Of a DNA stretch of 22,586 nt, positions 7,157-13,606 are shown in pieces; position 1 is the stretch's first letter; every line of letters starts with the position of its first letter. The translations under genes and the position numbers were made by a program. Source of the DNA: a virus; IMG/VR virus record IMGVR_UViG_3300010368_000124, positions 1-22,586 of that record. One strand, given 5' to 3'. A model generated the notes under the pieces. The model was not told the origin of the DNA. It made no database searches and saw only the letters and a program-made list of their open reading frames with translations.

Positions 7157-7954
7157 ATGACCACCGAACCTGAAAACAAAGAAACCGAGCCTACTGCCGA
7201 GAGCATCCTCGCTGCGGAAGCAGCGGCGAAGGCGGCAGCTACCAAGTCCTCCGAAGGTGGACCCGACGGAAAACCCGACGGTCAGGTGACTGACGAAGTC
7301 GCCAAGCTCCTGAAAGAGCAGATGAAGATGAAGGAGCGCCTGCGCGCTGCCGAGTCTGCTGCCGACGAACGGGCGAAAAAGCTGTCTCAGTTTGAAGGCG
7401 TCGATCCCGAAGAGTACCGCAAGATCATGGACGAGCGCAAAGAGAACGAGCGCAAGGAAATGGAACGCAAGGGCGAGTACGACCGGATCATCAAGCAGAT
7501 CAATGACGAGAACGACCAGCGTATCAATGATGCGCTTTCCCAAGTCACTGACCTGAACTCCAAGCTGGAAACGGCGAATTCTCGTCTGAACCGCCTGTCT
7601 ATCGGCAATTCGTTCGCGTCTTCCTCGTTCGTGCAGAATGAACTCGTCCTGACTCCGGGGAAAGTCGAAGTCTTGTACGGCGATCACTTCGAGGTCACTG
7701 AGAGCGGCATCGTCGCTTATGACAAGCCTCGTGGCGCGACCAACCGTACGCCTCTGGTCGATGGCCGTGGCGATAGCATGTCATTCGAAGCCGCTCTGGA
7801 AAAGATCATCAAGTCCGATCCTGACTTCGAGCGTATCGCGAAGTCGAAAATGAAGCCGGGCGCGAAGTCGTCCACCACCGATAGCGACAGGTCCGACACG
7901 AAAGTCACCGGTCAAGCCGCTATCCTCGCCGGGCTTAAAGCCCTCAAGAGATAA
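7157..7954 (+). CDS. Capsid scaffolding protein
   Basis: This 265-residue, highly charged protein sits between portal and major capsid genes. An alanine-rich, low-complexity N-terminus (1-45) precedes a long predicted coiled coil (about 48-150), rich in K/E/R heptads. A more globular segment follows (about 155-220), then a basic C-terminal tail. A helical rod with a basic end that touches the capsid lining is the classic scaffold design. No prohead protease motif (Ser-His triad) is seen here or elsewhere in the window, so assembly probably relies on this protein rather than a cleaved delta domain. AGGAAAG precedes the ATG at 7157. I recognise this by architecture and position rather than a specific motif. 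Confidence 0.8.
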   Translation: MTTEPENKETEPTAESILAAEAAAKAAATKSSEGGPDGKPDGQVTDEVAKLLKEQMKMKERLRAAESAADERAKKLSQFEGVDPEEYRKIMDERKENERKEMERKGEYDRIIKQINDENDQRINDALSQVTDLNSKLETANSRLNRLSIGNSFASSSFVQNELVLTPGKVEVLYGDHFEVTESGIVAYDKPRGATNRTPLVDGRGDSMSFEAALEKIIKSDPDFERIAKSKMKPGAKSSTTDSDRSDTKVTGQAAILAGLKALKR

Positions 7955-7957
7955 ATT

Positions 7958-7974
7958 GTCACTCAGTATTGACT
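7958..7974 (+). repeat. 17-bp dispersed motif, copy upstream of major capsid gene
   Basis: The sequence is GTCACTCAGTATTGACT, which I take as the reference copy. Its last six bases are the -35 element of the capsid promoter. Confidence 0.7.
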
Positions 7975-7997
7975 GTTCCGCCAAGATAGGCGATAAT
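7969..7997 (+). promoter_or_regulatory. Strong sigma70-like promoter of the major capsid gene
   Basis: TTGACT (7969-7974) and GATAAT (7992-7997) are 17 bases apart, giving ten of twelve consensus bases. The start site would be near 8004, with a leader of about 48 bases. The promoter lies in the 97-base gap between scaffold and capsid genes. With the terminator after the capsid gene it would yield an abundant monocistronic capsid mRNA. Confidence 0.8.
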
Positions 7998-8006
7998 AGT
8001 ACAAAT

Positions 8007-8033
8007 GTTGACTGACAACTTGATGCAATTGCA
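8007..8033 (+). promoter_or_regulatory. Leader hairpin and palindrome of the capsid mRNA
   Basis: GTTG-ACTGA-CAAC (8007-8019) can form a small hairpin a few bases from the predicted 5' end. TGCAATTGCA (8024-8033) is a perfect 10-bp palindrome. Structure at the 5' end often lengthens mRNA life; alternatively the palindrome is a protein-binding site. Confidence 0.4.
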
Positions 8034-8051
8034 AAATTCAGGGAGCTACTG

Positions 8052-8957
8052 ATGCCGCTGCTGAAATCCGAAGCCGAAAAGCTTTCGAATAACCAACTCA
8101 TCGCTGGCGTGATCGAAGAGATTATCGACCGCGATGCCACCTTCGCTCTGCTGCCGTTCGTTCGTGCAGAAGGCAAGGCTTATGTCTACAACCGCGAAAC
8201 GACCCTCGGTACCGTTGACTTCCTCGACCCGAACGAAGTCGTTCCCGAGGGCGCTGCGACGTTCACCGAAGTCACCGCCTACCTGCGTATTCTCGCTGGC
8301 GACGTCGATATCGACAAGTTCCTGATCCAGACCATGTCTGACACGAGCTCGCAAGTCGCGATCCAGCTTGCTGCCAAGGCGAAGCTGATCAAGCGCAAGT
8401 TCCAGCAGACCTTCGCTACCGGCGACAATGGTGCCAATGCCAAGGAATTCGATGGTATTGTCAATCTCGTCGCCGCTGGTCAGAAGATCGAAGCCGGTAC
8501 CAATGGCGCCGCTCTGTCCCTGTCCATGCTCGACGAACTCAAGGACGCTGTGCCAAACGGTGTTGACGCCTTCGTGATGCGCCCCGGCACCCTGCGTGCT
8601 TGGAAGCAGCTCGTCCGCGCTTCGGGTGGTACGACTCCTGACCACATGCAAATTCAGAACCTGACCGGTGTCAGTGTTCCTTCGCATGATGGCGTGCCTA
8701 TCATCGTCAACGAATTCCTGCCCGGCGACGAGACTGTCGGCACGAATGACGACACTTGCTCGATCTATGCCGTGCGCATGAACGAAGCCGACGGCCTGCA
8801 CGGTCTGTATGGCGGCGACAATGCTGGCGTCGTGTTCGAGGAAATCGGCACCGTCCAGAATAAGGATGCCTTCCGCTACCGTATGAAGTGGTACACGGGC
8901 CTCGCGCTCAAGTCCACGAAGTCGTTGGCTGCTCTGAACGGCATCTCGAACATCTAA
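8052..8957 (+). CDS. Major capsid protein
   Basis: This 301-residue protein has the position, size and composition of a HK97-fold capsid subunit. An N-terminal helical arm (1-40) precedes an extended-loop-like strand region around TTLGTVDFLDPNEVVPEG (about 50-68). Long helices follow (about 95-125), a presumed P-domain spine. The A-domain-like part contains the VMRPGTLRAW segment, and the C-terminus holds RYRMKWYTGLAL. It assembles as hexamers and pentamers over the scaffold. GGGAG (8041-8045) lies six bases before the ATG. It has its own promoter and terminator, matching the large amount of protein needed. No N-terminal delta domain is apparent. Confidence 0.88.
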   Translation: MPLLKSEAEKLSNNQLIAGVIEEIIDRDATFALLPFVRAEGKAYVYNRETTLGTVDFLDPNEVVPEGAATFTEVTAYLRILAGDVDIDKFLIQTMSDTSSQVAIQLAAKAKLIKRKFQQTFATGDNGANAKEFDGIVNLVAAGQKIEAGTNGAALSLSMLDELKDAVPNGVDAFVMRPGTLRAWKQLVRASGGTTPDHMQIQNLTGVSVPSHDGVPIIVNEFLPGDETVGTNDDTCSIYAVRMNEADGLHGLYGGDNAGVVFEEIGTVQNKDAFRYRMKWYTGLALKSTKSLAALNGISNI

Positions 8958-8973
8958 TCACTCAATACTGAGT
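8957..8973 (+). repeat. 17-bp dispersed motif, copy downstream of major capsid gene
   Basis: ATCACTCAATACTGAGT matches the reference copy at 13 of 17 positions and contains the palindrome CACTCA-ATAC-TGAGTG (8959-8974). No -10 element follows at the right distance, so here the motif is not a promoter. It lies immediately after the capsid stop and before the terminator. Confidence 0.65.
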
Positions 8974-8986
8974 GGGTAGTATTCCG

Positions 8987-9019
8987 AAGGGGGTGGGGCG
9001 TCAAACCCCACCCTTTTTT
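8987..9019 (+). terminator. Rho-independent terminator after the capsid gene
   Basis: GGGTGGGG (8991-8998) pairs perfectly with CCCCACCC (9006-9013) around a 7-base loop, and six T residues follow. G-U and A-U pairs extend the stem on both sides. Downstream head-completion genes have no clear promoter of their own, so read-through is probably partial and lowers their expression relative to capsid. Confidence 0.92.
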
Positions 9020-9040
9020 CGTTAGATCACAGGATAAATC

Positions 9041-9493
9041 ATGAAATTTCGTATCGACGAAAAGGGCTGGAAAGGTTTCTCCGGCAACATGGGTACCGCG
9101 CTGTTTGTCGATGGTATTGCCGAAATCGCGAGCAATTACGAAGCGCTCCGTATCGGCTCGCTGGTCCGTCTCGTTGAAGTCGATGACGATGGCAATGAGC
9201 TTCGAATTGCCTCTCCGACTCAGGAAATGGTCGAGACCCGTGGTCTGTCTGCCGAGGTCGTTGCCTACCACAAACGTGGTGTCGAGCCCGAAGAGGGCGA
9301 CACGGAGGCCTCCGTCGTCGAAGACGAAACGCCCGTGGTTGAGGTCGTCCGTTACACCGAAGACCAACTGTCTGCGCTCGCTGACAAAGGTGGTATCGCG
9401 GCCCTCCGTGAGATCGCTGGCCCTCTCGGTGTCAAGGGCACGAGTATCGCCGGTCTGATCGATGAAATTCTCGCCCTGCGCGGCACTCAATAG
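9041..9493 (+). CDS. Head-region protein with a C-terminal SAP/HeH-like motif
   Basis: The protein has 150 residues. The N-terminal half is a beta-rich segment with an alternating hydrophobic pattern, and a linker rich in Glu and Val follows (about 85-108). The last 40 residues, beginning Y-T-E-D-Q-L and containing LALRG at the end, look like the small helix-extended-loop-helix fold seen in SAP, LEM and Rho-N domains. That fold often contacts nucleic acid or acts as a docking module. AGGA lies six bases before the ATG. As the first gene after the capsid terminator it is likely a head-completion or decoration protein. I do not recognise a specific family, so the function is unassigned. Confidence 0.75.
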   Translation: MKFRIDEKGWKGFSGNMGTALFVDGIAEIASNYEALRIGSLVRLVEVDDDGNELRIASPTQEMVETRGLSAEVVAYHKRGVEPEEGDTEASVVEDETPVVEVVRYTEDQLSALADKGGIAALREIAGPLGVKGTSIAGLIDEILALRGTQ

Positions 9494-9503
9494 GGGGTCT
9501 ATC

Positions 9504-10337
9504 ATGTTCTCGGAATACCAATCGGATACAGCCGTCACAATTACCGTCGCCGTGCCTGCGCCGGGGGGTTCAACGCTCCTCACCGCAAACTCTGTTGAGT
9601 ACGCTGTGTTCGATGAAGTGGGTGACGTGGTTGTCGCTCGCGGAGCTTTCGGCTCCTACACCAACGGCGACCTGACCGTCGATGTCGCCGTCGATGGTGC
9701 CGACAATGCCCTCATTGCGGGAACGGTACGCGGTATGCGTCGCATCGACGTCTACTTCACCACCGATGACGGCACCTTCTCTGCGACCGCTCGCTATATG
9801 ATCACTGCCGTATCGCTGCTGGCAGTGATGCAAAATAGCTTCATGACTTACGAGGAAGCCTTGATCACCGCGTCCGACATGTTCGGTATTGACGGTTGGA
9901 GTGCCGCAACGGAAGCCGAGCAAATGTCGGCTTTGGCCAGCTCGTATCTCCGGCTCATTCGGATGAACTATCGGTACAAGACCAGCAGCGACGTTTCCAA
10001 GATTATCACCGGTTGGACCGACTCGTATGAGCCCGGCTCTGGTGGCGTCTATACGATTGTCACTGATATCGACGAGCTGACCGTGGAAGAATGGCAGGAC
10101 GTGCTCCCTACCGACTTCAAGCGCGCCCTGCGTCGCGCTCAGATCATTGAGGCGAACGTGATGCTCTCTGGTGATCCGTACGGTGATATGCGTCAGGAGG
10201 GTATCATCTCCGAGACGGTCGGCGAGTCAAAGGTGTTCCTTCGCTCTATTCCGCCGATCCGTACTCCCGTCTCGCGAGAGACGATGACGGAGCTTCGCGG
10301 TTTCATCTTTCGTCGCAATGTCCTGTCGAGGGCATAG
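9504..10337 (+). CDS. Head-tail connector-like protein with an N-terminal beta domain
   Basis: The 277-residue protein appears to have two parts. Residues 1-105 form a beta-rich, Ig-like segment with alternating hydrophobic strands. Residues about 110-277 are mainly helical, including YEEALITASDMFGIDGW and SYLRLIRMNY, which resemble the helical head-tail adaptor proteins that dock under the portal. The chosen ATG at 9504 follows a G-rich ribosome-binding site (AGGGGG, 9492-9497). An in-frame ATG at 9462 would overlap the upstream gene and lacks such a site. The next gene starts directly after its stop. Assignment as adaptor is by position between capsid and tail genes and by helical content, so it is tentative. 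Confidence 0.65.
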   Translation: MFSEYQSDTAVTITVAVPAPGGSTLLTANSVEYAVFDEVGDVVVARGAFGSYTNGDLTVDVAVDGADNALIAGTVRGMRRIDVYFTTDDGTFSATARYMITAVSLLAVMQNSFMTYEEALITASDMFGIDGWSAATEAEQMSALASSYLRLIRMNYRYKTSSDVSKIITGWTDSYEPGSGGVYTIVTDIDELTVEEWQDVLPTDFKRALRRAQIIEANVMLSGDPYGDMRQEGIISETVGESKVFLRSIPPIRTPVSRETMTELRGFIFRRNVLSRA

Positions 10338-11090
10338 ATGACCCCTAACCAACTCACTGAGGCCGCTCAGAGGGCGTCAGAGCGCTACACCGTCATGACG
10401 GGCGCTTTCCGTGGCGCGCTTGTTGACGCAGTCGGTAGGAACCCTGCGGACATGAGGTCTCGCGCCTCTCTGAAACGCGCCTGTCTCGACATTGCCTTGG
10501 TCTATCTGAGAGGCGAGATCGAGAACATCAGCTACGACGTCGATGACGCCGCGCAGGACGAGACCGACCGCTTCGCCCTGTCTTACACCGGATCGACCGT
10601 CAGAGACGATATGAGCGCGCTCACGCTTGATACTGTCGCTCTTGCAAAGGAGAGTCTGGAAACGGAGCTGCGTGCGCAGATAGAGCGTGACATCAATCAG
10701 GTGCTCTCCCGGTTCAAAGACTTCCAGATCGAGACGCATATGCTCGCCGACTCTGAACGGATATCTCTGAACGCCGCGAAGCTCCGGGTGCAGATGAAGG
10801 GCGAGACGAAGGCGTCATACTATTTCCGAGACAGGATTGGCCGTCGGTTCGAGAGCCGGAAATTCGTCAGGGCAATCTGGCGCAACACGCTGCTCCAAGT
10901 CGGCAACGAAGCATTCATGATCTCCGCTGCAAAGGCGGGTTTCCTGACGCTGGTTGTTGACCATCCAGATCAGGCGTCCAACGCCAACGGTACGAGAATC
11001 TCGCTCGGTGCCCAGCCTGCGGACTCCTATGCCTCCATCCGCGATACAATCTTCCATCCCAACTCTCAAGCAAGATTGGTACTGCCGTAA
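10338..11090 (+). CDS. Hypothetical head protein, possibly MuF-like
   Basis: This 250-residue, mostly helical protein begins immediately after the upstream stop codon. Its C-terminal third has RKFVRAIWRNTLLQVGNEAF, then AGFLTLVVDHPD, and near the end FHPNSQARL. This order loosely recalls the MuF minor-head domain, in which a helix carrying R-A-E/T is followed by a strand and a final H-P-N-C-R. The cysteine is absent here and the DxRTC-type segment is not clear. It could therefore be a diverged MuF-type internal head protein or an unrelated neck protein. Neighbouring genes are head-completion genes, which fits either. The function is unassigned. Confidence 0.6.
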   Translation: MTPNQLTEAAQRASERYTVMTGAFRGALVDAVGRNPADMRSRASLKRACLDIALVYLRGEIENISYDVDDAAQDETDRFALSYTGSTVRDDMSALTLDTVALAKESLETELRAQIERDINQVLSRFKDFQIETHMLADSERISLNAAKLRVQMKGETKASYYFRDRIGRRFESRKFVRAIWRNTLLQVGNEAFMISAAKAGFLTLVVDHPDQASNANGTRISLGAQPADSYASIRDTIFHPNSQARLVLP

Positions 11091-11458
11091 TGTTCAGGGC
11101 GAATAATACATTTCTGCACACCGGCCTCGTTATTGACGTGAACGGCTTCCCTGTCATCGATATGGACGGAGAGCCGTCTTACATGACGGCGGTGGAGCAA
11201 CCGTGTTCCGTGATCTCTCTCGATCTCGTGCTGGATCGTTCCTCTGTCCGAGCCGACTCGTCTGCCTCTCGTGGCCGGGCACAGGAAATCGGGGGTAGCG
11301 CGATGATCCTCGTGTCTCCGACGCTGACGATATTGAAGCAGGACATTGCCGAAATCCAAGGTGAACTCTTCGAAGTCATTGCCGTCTGGCCGCGCACGCG
11401 TGTCAGGGGCGGGGTGCATCACAAAGAGATCGTCCTTCGCAGGGCAAAACCAGTCTAA
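11090..11458 (+). CDS. Putative head-closure (stopper) protein
   Basis: This 122-residue beta-rich protein sits where siphoviruses encode the head-closure or stopper subunit, between the adaptor and the HK97 gp10-like neck gene. The N-terminal strand region (FLHTGLVIDVNGF) and the C-terminal strands (ILKQDIAEIQGELFEVIAVW then GVHHKEIVLRR) suggest a small barrel, like other stopper proteins. Start and stop overlap both neighbours by one base (TAATG), implying coupled translation. No diagnostic motif is visible. The call rests on size, strand content and gene order. Confidence 0.6.
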   Translation: MFRANNTFLHTGLVIDVNGFPVIDMDGEPSYMTAVEQPCSVISLDLVLDRSSVRADSSASRGRAQEIGGSAMILVSPTLTILKQDIAEIQGELFEVIAVWPRTRVRGGVHHKEIVLRRAKPV

Positions 11459-11889
11459 TGGGGTTGCGCTGGAAAGGTCTGTCTCCACAAAGTCTCGGAC
11501 ACCTGTGGGCCGAAGCCGACCGATCAGTGCGCGCAAACGCACGTCGGGCTTTGAAAGAAGAGACGCAGGAGATCATGGAGATCAGTATCGAGCAAACGCC
11601 GCTCGAAACCGGGGAAGCAGAGGCCGCTCACCGCATCGTGGAGAGACAGGGGAACCAGTACCGTATTGGCTACAACATCGAAATCGGCGGTGTGGTCAAT
11701 GGGGTGGATACCGACCTCTATATCGGCTGGCTGCATGAAGACCAGAACTACAATCTCGGCAAACAATCTGAGATCAAAAATCAAGGGTCGAGCCGAACTG
11801 TTGGCCCCAAGTTCCTCGAACGTGCCTACGAAGAACGAGAGATGGACGTCATCAGGGCCATCCGTGAAGAGCTGGAGAAATTCGGATGA
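11458..11889 (+). CDS. HK97 gp10-like neck / tail-completion protein
   Basis: The 143-residue protein has the pattern of the HK97-gp10 family. A basic helical N-terminus is followed by a helix with EIMEISIEQTPLETGEAEAAH (the T-P-x-x-T-G motif, about residues 47-53), then a strand region and a W-L-H-E-style segment (YIGWLHEDQN). FLERAYEEREMDVIRAI forms the last helix, where family members have P-x-F-L-x-x-A. These proteins sit at the head-tail joint and are needed to attach tails. The start overlaps the upstream stop by one base, and the stop overlaps the next start as ATGA. Confidence 0.82.
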   Translation: MGLRWKGLSPQSLGHLWAEADRSVRANARRALKEETQEIMEISIEQTPLETGEAEAAHRIVERQGNQYRIGYNIEIGGVVNGVDTDLYIGWLHEDQNYNLGKQSEIKNQGSSRTVGPKFLERAYEEREMDVIRAIREELEKFG

Positions 11890-12263
11890 TTGAGAACATC
11901 GTCACATACCTGCGCAGTCTGGATATAGCGCCTGTGGGTGTCAGCGTCTTTCGTCAGACCATTCCTGCGGGAGTATCTCCCGCTGTCGGCGTGTTCCTGA
12001 GTTTGACCGGCATCAAGATCGACCAAGAGCTGCCGAACTATCACAACGACAGTTTGCAGCTCATCATTCGCGCTGACACCTACTCAGCCGCCTATGAGAT
12101 CGCGGAGTCCTTTTCGGCAGCGCTCGATATCGGCGAACAGGAAGTGGGCTCGCTCCACGTGAACTATCTGAGACCTCGTCACCTGCCAGCCGTGTTCCCT
12201 CGGTCTGATGGCGACTACTACGAGGCGTCTGTGAATTTCGACTTTAACTTCGTGAGAAGCTAA
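11886..12263 (+). CDS. Tail terminator / minor tail protein U-like
   Basis: This 125-residue protein lies directly before the major tail protein, the usual place of the tail terminator that caps the tail tube and joins it to the head. The pattern fits: an N-terminal helix (IENIVTYLRSL), a strand (GVFLSLTGIKIDQ), a Y-E-I-A-E-S-F-style helix in the middle and C-terminal strands (YYEASVNFDFNFV). It is the last gene of the head-completion group, and an 83-base gap with a promoter follows. Sequence identity to lambda U is not claimed. Confidence 0.72.
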   Translation: MIENIVTYLRSLDIAPVGVSVFRQTIPAGVSPAVGVFLSLTGIKIDQELPNYHNDSLQLIIRADTYSAAYEIAESFSAALDIGEQEVGSLHVNYLRPRHLPAVFPRSDGDYYEASVNFDFNFVRS

Positions 12264-12274
12264 GGCAGAATAGG

Positions 12275-12303
12275 TAGTCAACGCTGAGTGACTATGTTAC
12301 AAT
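12275..12303 (+). promoter_or_regulatory. Probable promoter of the major tail protein gene
   Basis: TACAAT (12298-12303) has five of six consensus bases, and TAGTCA (12275-12280) is 17 bases upstream with four of six. The weak -35 region overlaps a reverse-oriented copy of the 17-bp motif (12276-12292). That placement would suit activation by a protein bound there. Confidence 0.5.
12276..12292 (-). repeat. 17-bp dispersed motif, copy upstream of major tail protein gene
   Basis: Read on the - strand it is GTCACTCAGCGTTGACT, matching the reference copy at 15 of 17 positions. It lies in inverse orientation relative to the other close copies and occupies the spacer of the tail-tube promoter. Confidence 0.7.
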
Positions 12304-12310
12304 AGGCGAT

Positions 12311-12330
12311 GATTGAAGCTTCAACCAATC
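12311..12330 (+). promoter_or_regulatory. Palindrome at the 5' end of the major tail protein leader
   Basis: TTGAAGCTTCAA (12313-12324) is a perfect 12-bp palindrome. It is framed by GATTG (12311-12315) and CAATC (12326-12330), which can also pair. It starts at the predicted transcription start and ends just before a very strong ribosome-binding site. The capsid leader has a comparable 5' hairpin, which suggests mRNA stabilisation or a shared operator. Confidence 0.45.
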
Positions 12331-12346
12331 TATAAGGAGAACTGCA

Positions 12347-12868
12347 ATGGCTTCTGACGTCAAAAACGTCAAACTCGGTCCTTGCGCCGTTGATTTCGAC
12401 AGCACCGATCTTGGTTACACCAAGGGCGGCGTCGAGGTCGATATCACCACGACTCGTAAGAAGATCATGGTGGATCAATTCGGCGAAACCGAGGTCGATG
12501 AATATATTACTGGTCGTCAGGTGACGGTTCGCGTCCCTCTGGCCGAACACAATCTGGCAACCCTCGCTGCCGTCATTCCGGGTGCAACACTCGTCATTGA
12601 CGGGACTGACGCCACGAAGATGCGCATCGACGTGACTTCCGGTGTCGGCACTTCGCTGCGTGATACGGCTGCGGAACTGGTCCTCGCTCCGACTCTCGGT
12701 ACTGCGAATGAGAACTTCACGGTTTTCCTCGCCGCTCCGTCGGGTGACATTCAGTTCGCCTACCGTCACGACGAAGAGCGTATCTACGCCGTTGAATTCA
12801 CCGGCTATGTCGATGTGGACAATGGCAACCGCCTGTATTCCATCGGCGACGATACCGCTACGGCGTAA
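12347..12868 (+). CDS. Major tail (tube) protein
   Basis: This 173-residue, beta-rich protein has the features of a siphovirus tail-tube subunit, which stacks as hexameric rings. It opens with VKLGPCAVDFDSTDLGYTKGGVEV (about residues 6-30), where tube proteins carry a first strand and turn. It continues with VDEYITGRQVTVRVPLAE and ends in YAVEFTGYVDVDNGN. AAGGAGA (12334-12340) is the strongest ribosome-binding site in the window and lies six bases before the ATG. It has its own promoter and is followed by a hairpin, in keeping with high demand. Position before the G/GT genes and tape measure confirms the assignment. Confidence 0.88.
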   Translation: MASDVKNVKLGPCAVDFDSTDLGYTKGGVEVDITTTRKKIMVDQFGETEVDEYITGRQVTVRVPLAEHNLATLAAVIPGATLVIDGTDATKMRIDVTSGVGTSLRDTAAELVLAPTLGTANENFTVFLAAPSGDIQFAYRHDEERIYAVEFTGYVDVDNGNRLYSIGDDTATA

Positions 12869-12870
12869 TT

Positions 12871-12887
12871 GTCACTAAGTTTTGACT
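12871..12887 (+). repeat. 17-bp dispersed motif, copy downstream of major tail protein gene
   Basis: GTCACTAAGTTTTGACT matches the reference copy at 15 of 17 positions. It has a TTGACT, but no -10 element follows at 16-18 bases because a GC-rich hairpin occupies that place. It starts two bases after the tail-tube stop. Confidence 0.7.
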
Positions 12888-12912
12888 GACCGGGGCATCG
12901 CGCTCCGGTCAG
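12886..12912 (+). terminator. Hairpin after the major tail protein gene
   Basis: CTGACCGG (12886-12893) and CCGGTCAG (12905-12912) form a perfect 8-bp stem with an 11-base loop. No T run follows, so it is not a canonical intrinsic terminator. It may act as a weak or factor-dependent terminator or protect the 3' end of the tail-tube mRNA. Confidence 0.5.
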
Positions 12913-12941
12913 ACTTAACCCCCAAAAATCAAGAGACACAC

Positions 12942-13268
12942 ATGGCCAGTCCTAAAATTCTCAATCTGGATACCCTCGAAACGGGTTCCGAAAAAGTCAT
13001 CGTCATCGGCGGTGTCGAATATGCGATGCGACCCTTCTCCGTGCAGGACTTCATCGAGCAGATGCGCTCGATCTCGTCCGCTGAGAACGCGGCTCCCGAA
13101 GAAGCCTTCTCCCTTGTTGTGGACTCTATCGTCCGCGCTTTCCCCGGTCTGGAACGCAAGAGCGTCATGGACATGGAGATGCCCAAGCTGAACGCGATCT
13201 ATGAGTTCATCCGCGCCACCACGGAAGAGGAAGTCACAGAGGGAAACGTCTTAGCGGCGAGCGAGTAG
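12942..13268 (+). CDS. Tail assembly chaperone, short form (G-like)
   Basis: This 108-residue protein lies between the major tail protein and the tape measure, where lambda-like phages encode G. It has a strand-rich N-terminus (VIVIGGVEYAMRPFSVQDFIEQM, about residues 18-40) followed by helices. The ATG at 12942 is chosen; an upstream TTG at 12882 in the same frame lies in the repeated motif and hairpin and is not credible. The ribosome-binding site is weak (AAGAGA). The gene ends with the slippery heptamer GGGAAAC six codons before the final sense codons, as in the lambda G/GT arrangement. Chaperones of this kind bind the tape measure during tail assembly and are not part of the virion. Confidence 0.85.
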   Translation: MASPKILNLDTLETGSEKVIVIGGVEYAMRPFSVQDFIEQMRSISSAENAAPEEAFSLVVDSIVRAFPGLERKSVMDMEMPKLNAIYEFIRATTEEEVTEGNVLAASE

Positions 13269-13597
13269 GGGCCGAAGTCGAAAGTATCGACTTCCCTTAT
13301 TTCTTCGCCGCCATCATGCGGTTCTACGGAATGGCGTATCGGGAAGTTCTCGATCTTCCAATACGCGCCTTCTGGTCTCTCTTCGCACAAATTCGACGTC
13401 TTCAAGCTCAGGAAGACATGCGCCAGCTCGACGTCTTTATCGGCGGCCAGACATCTGAAAACTCAAAGATCGTCAAGGAGTCGCTGGAACGAGAACACGA
13501 CACCCCGGTCAAAAAGAAAATCGATTTCGCTGGCACCTTCGACCGTGAAGGTTGGGAAGCTCTCAAGCGGATGCAGCACCAAAAAGTTGGCTCTTAG
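12942..13597 (+). CDS. Tail assembly chaperone, frameshifted long form (GT-like)
   Basis: A -1 shift at 13241-13247 joins the first 102 residues of the G-like protein to a second frame that is open from 13205 to 13597. The fused product has about 218 residues. The added part contains ESIDFPYFFAAIMRFYGM and the charged tail ending Q-H-Q-K-V-G-S. The second frame has an ATG at 13316 with no ribosome-binding site, in the middle of what looks like a continuous domain, so independent initiation is unlikely. In lambda the T extension recruits the tail tube protein while G coats the tape measure. The stop is nine bases before the tape-measure start. Confidence 0.85.
13241..13294 (+). promoter_or_regulatory. 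Programmed -1 ribosomal frameshift site
   Basis: G-GGA-AAC (13241-13247) is a canonical X-XXY-YYZ heptamer in the correct phase for the G-like frame, and differs by one base from the GGGAAAG of lambda. Slippage leads into the open second frame. A perfect 8-bp hairpin, GAAGTCGA (13274-13281) with TCGACTTC (13287-13294) around a 5-base loop, lies 26 bases downstream. That is farther than usual for a stimulator, so its role is uncertain. Confidence 0.87.
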
Positions 13598-13606
13598 GAG
13601 AGACCC

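Noticed and set aside
12882-12941. TTG start extending the G-like chaperone upstream
   Set aside because: The added sequence is the repeated motif and a hairpin, with no ribosome-binding site before TTG.
13316-13597. Independent T-like gene starting at ATG 13316
   Set aside because: There is no ribosome-binding site, and the frame is open upstream to the slippery site, so frameshift expression explains it better.
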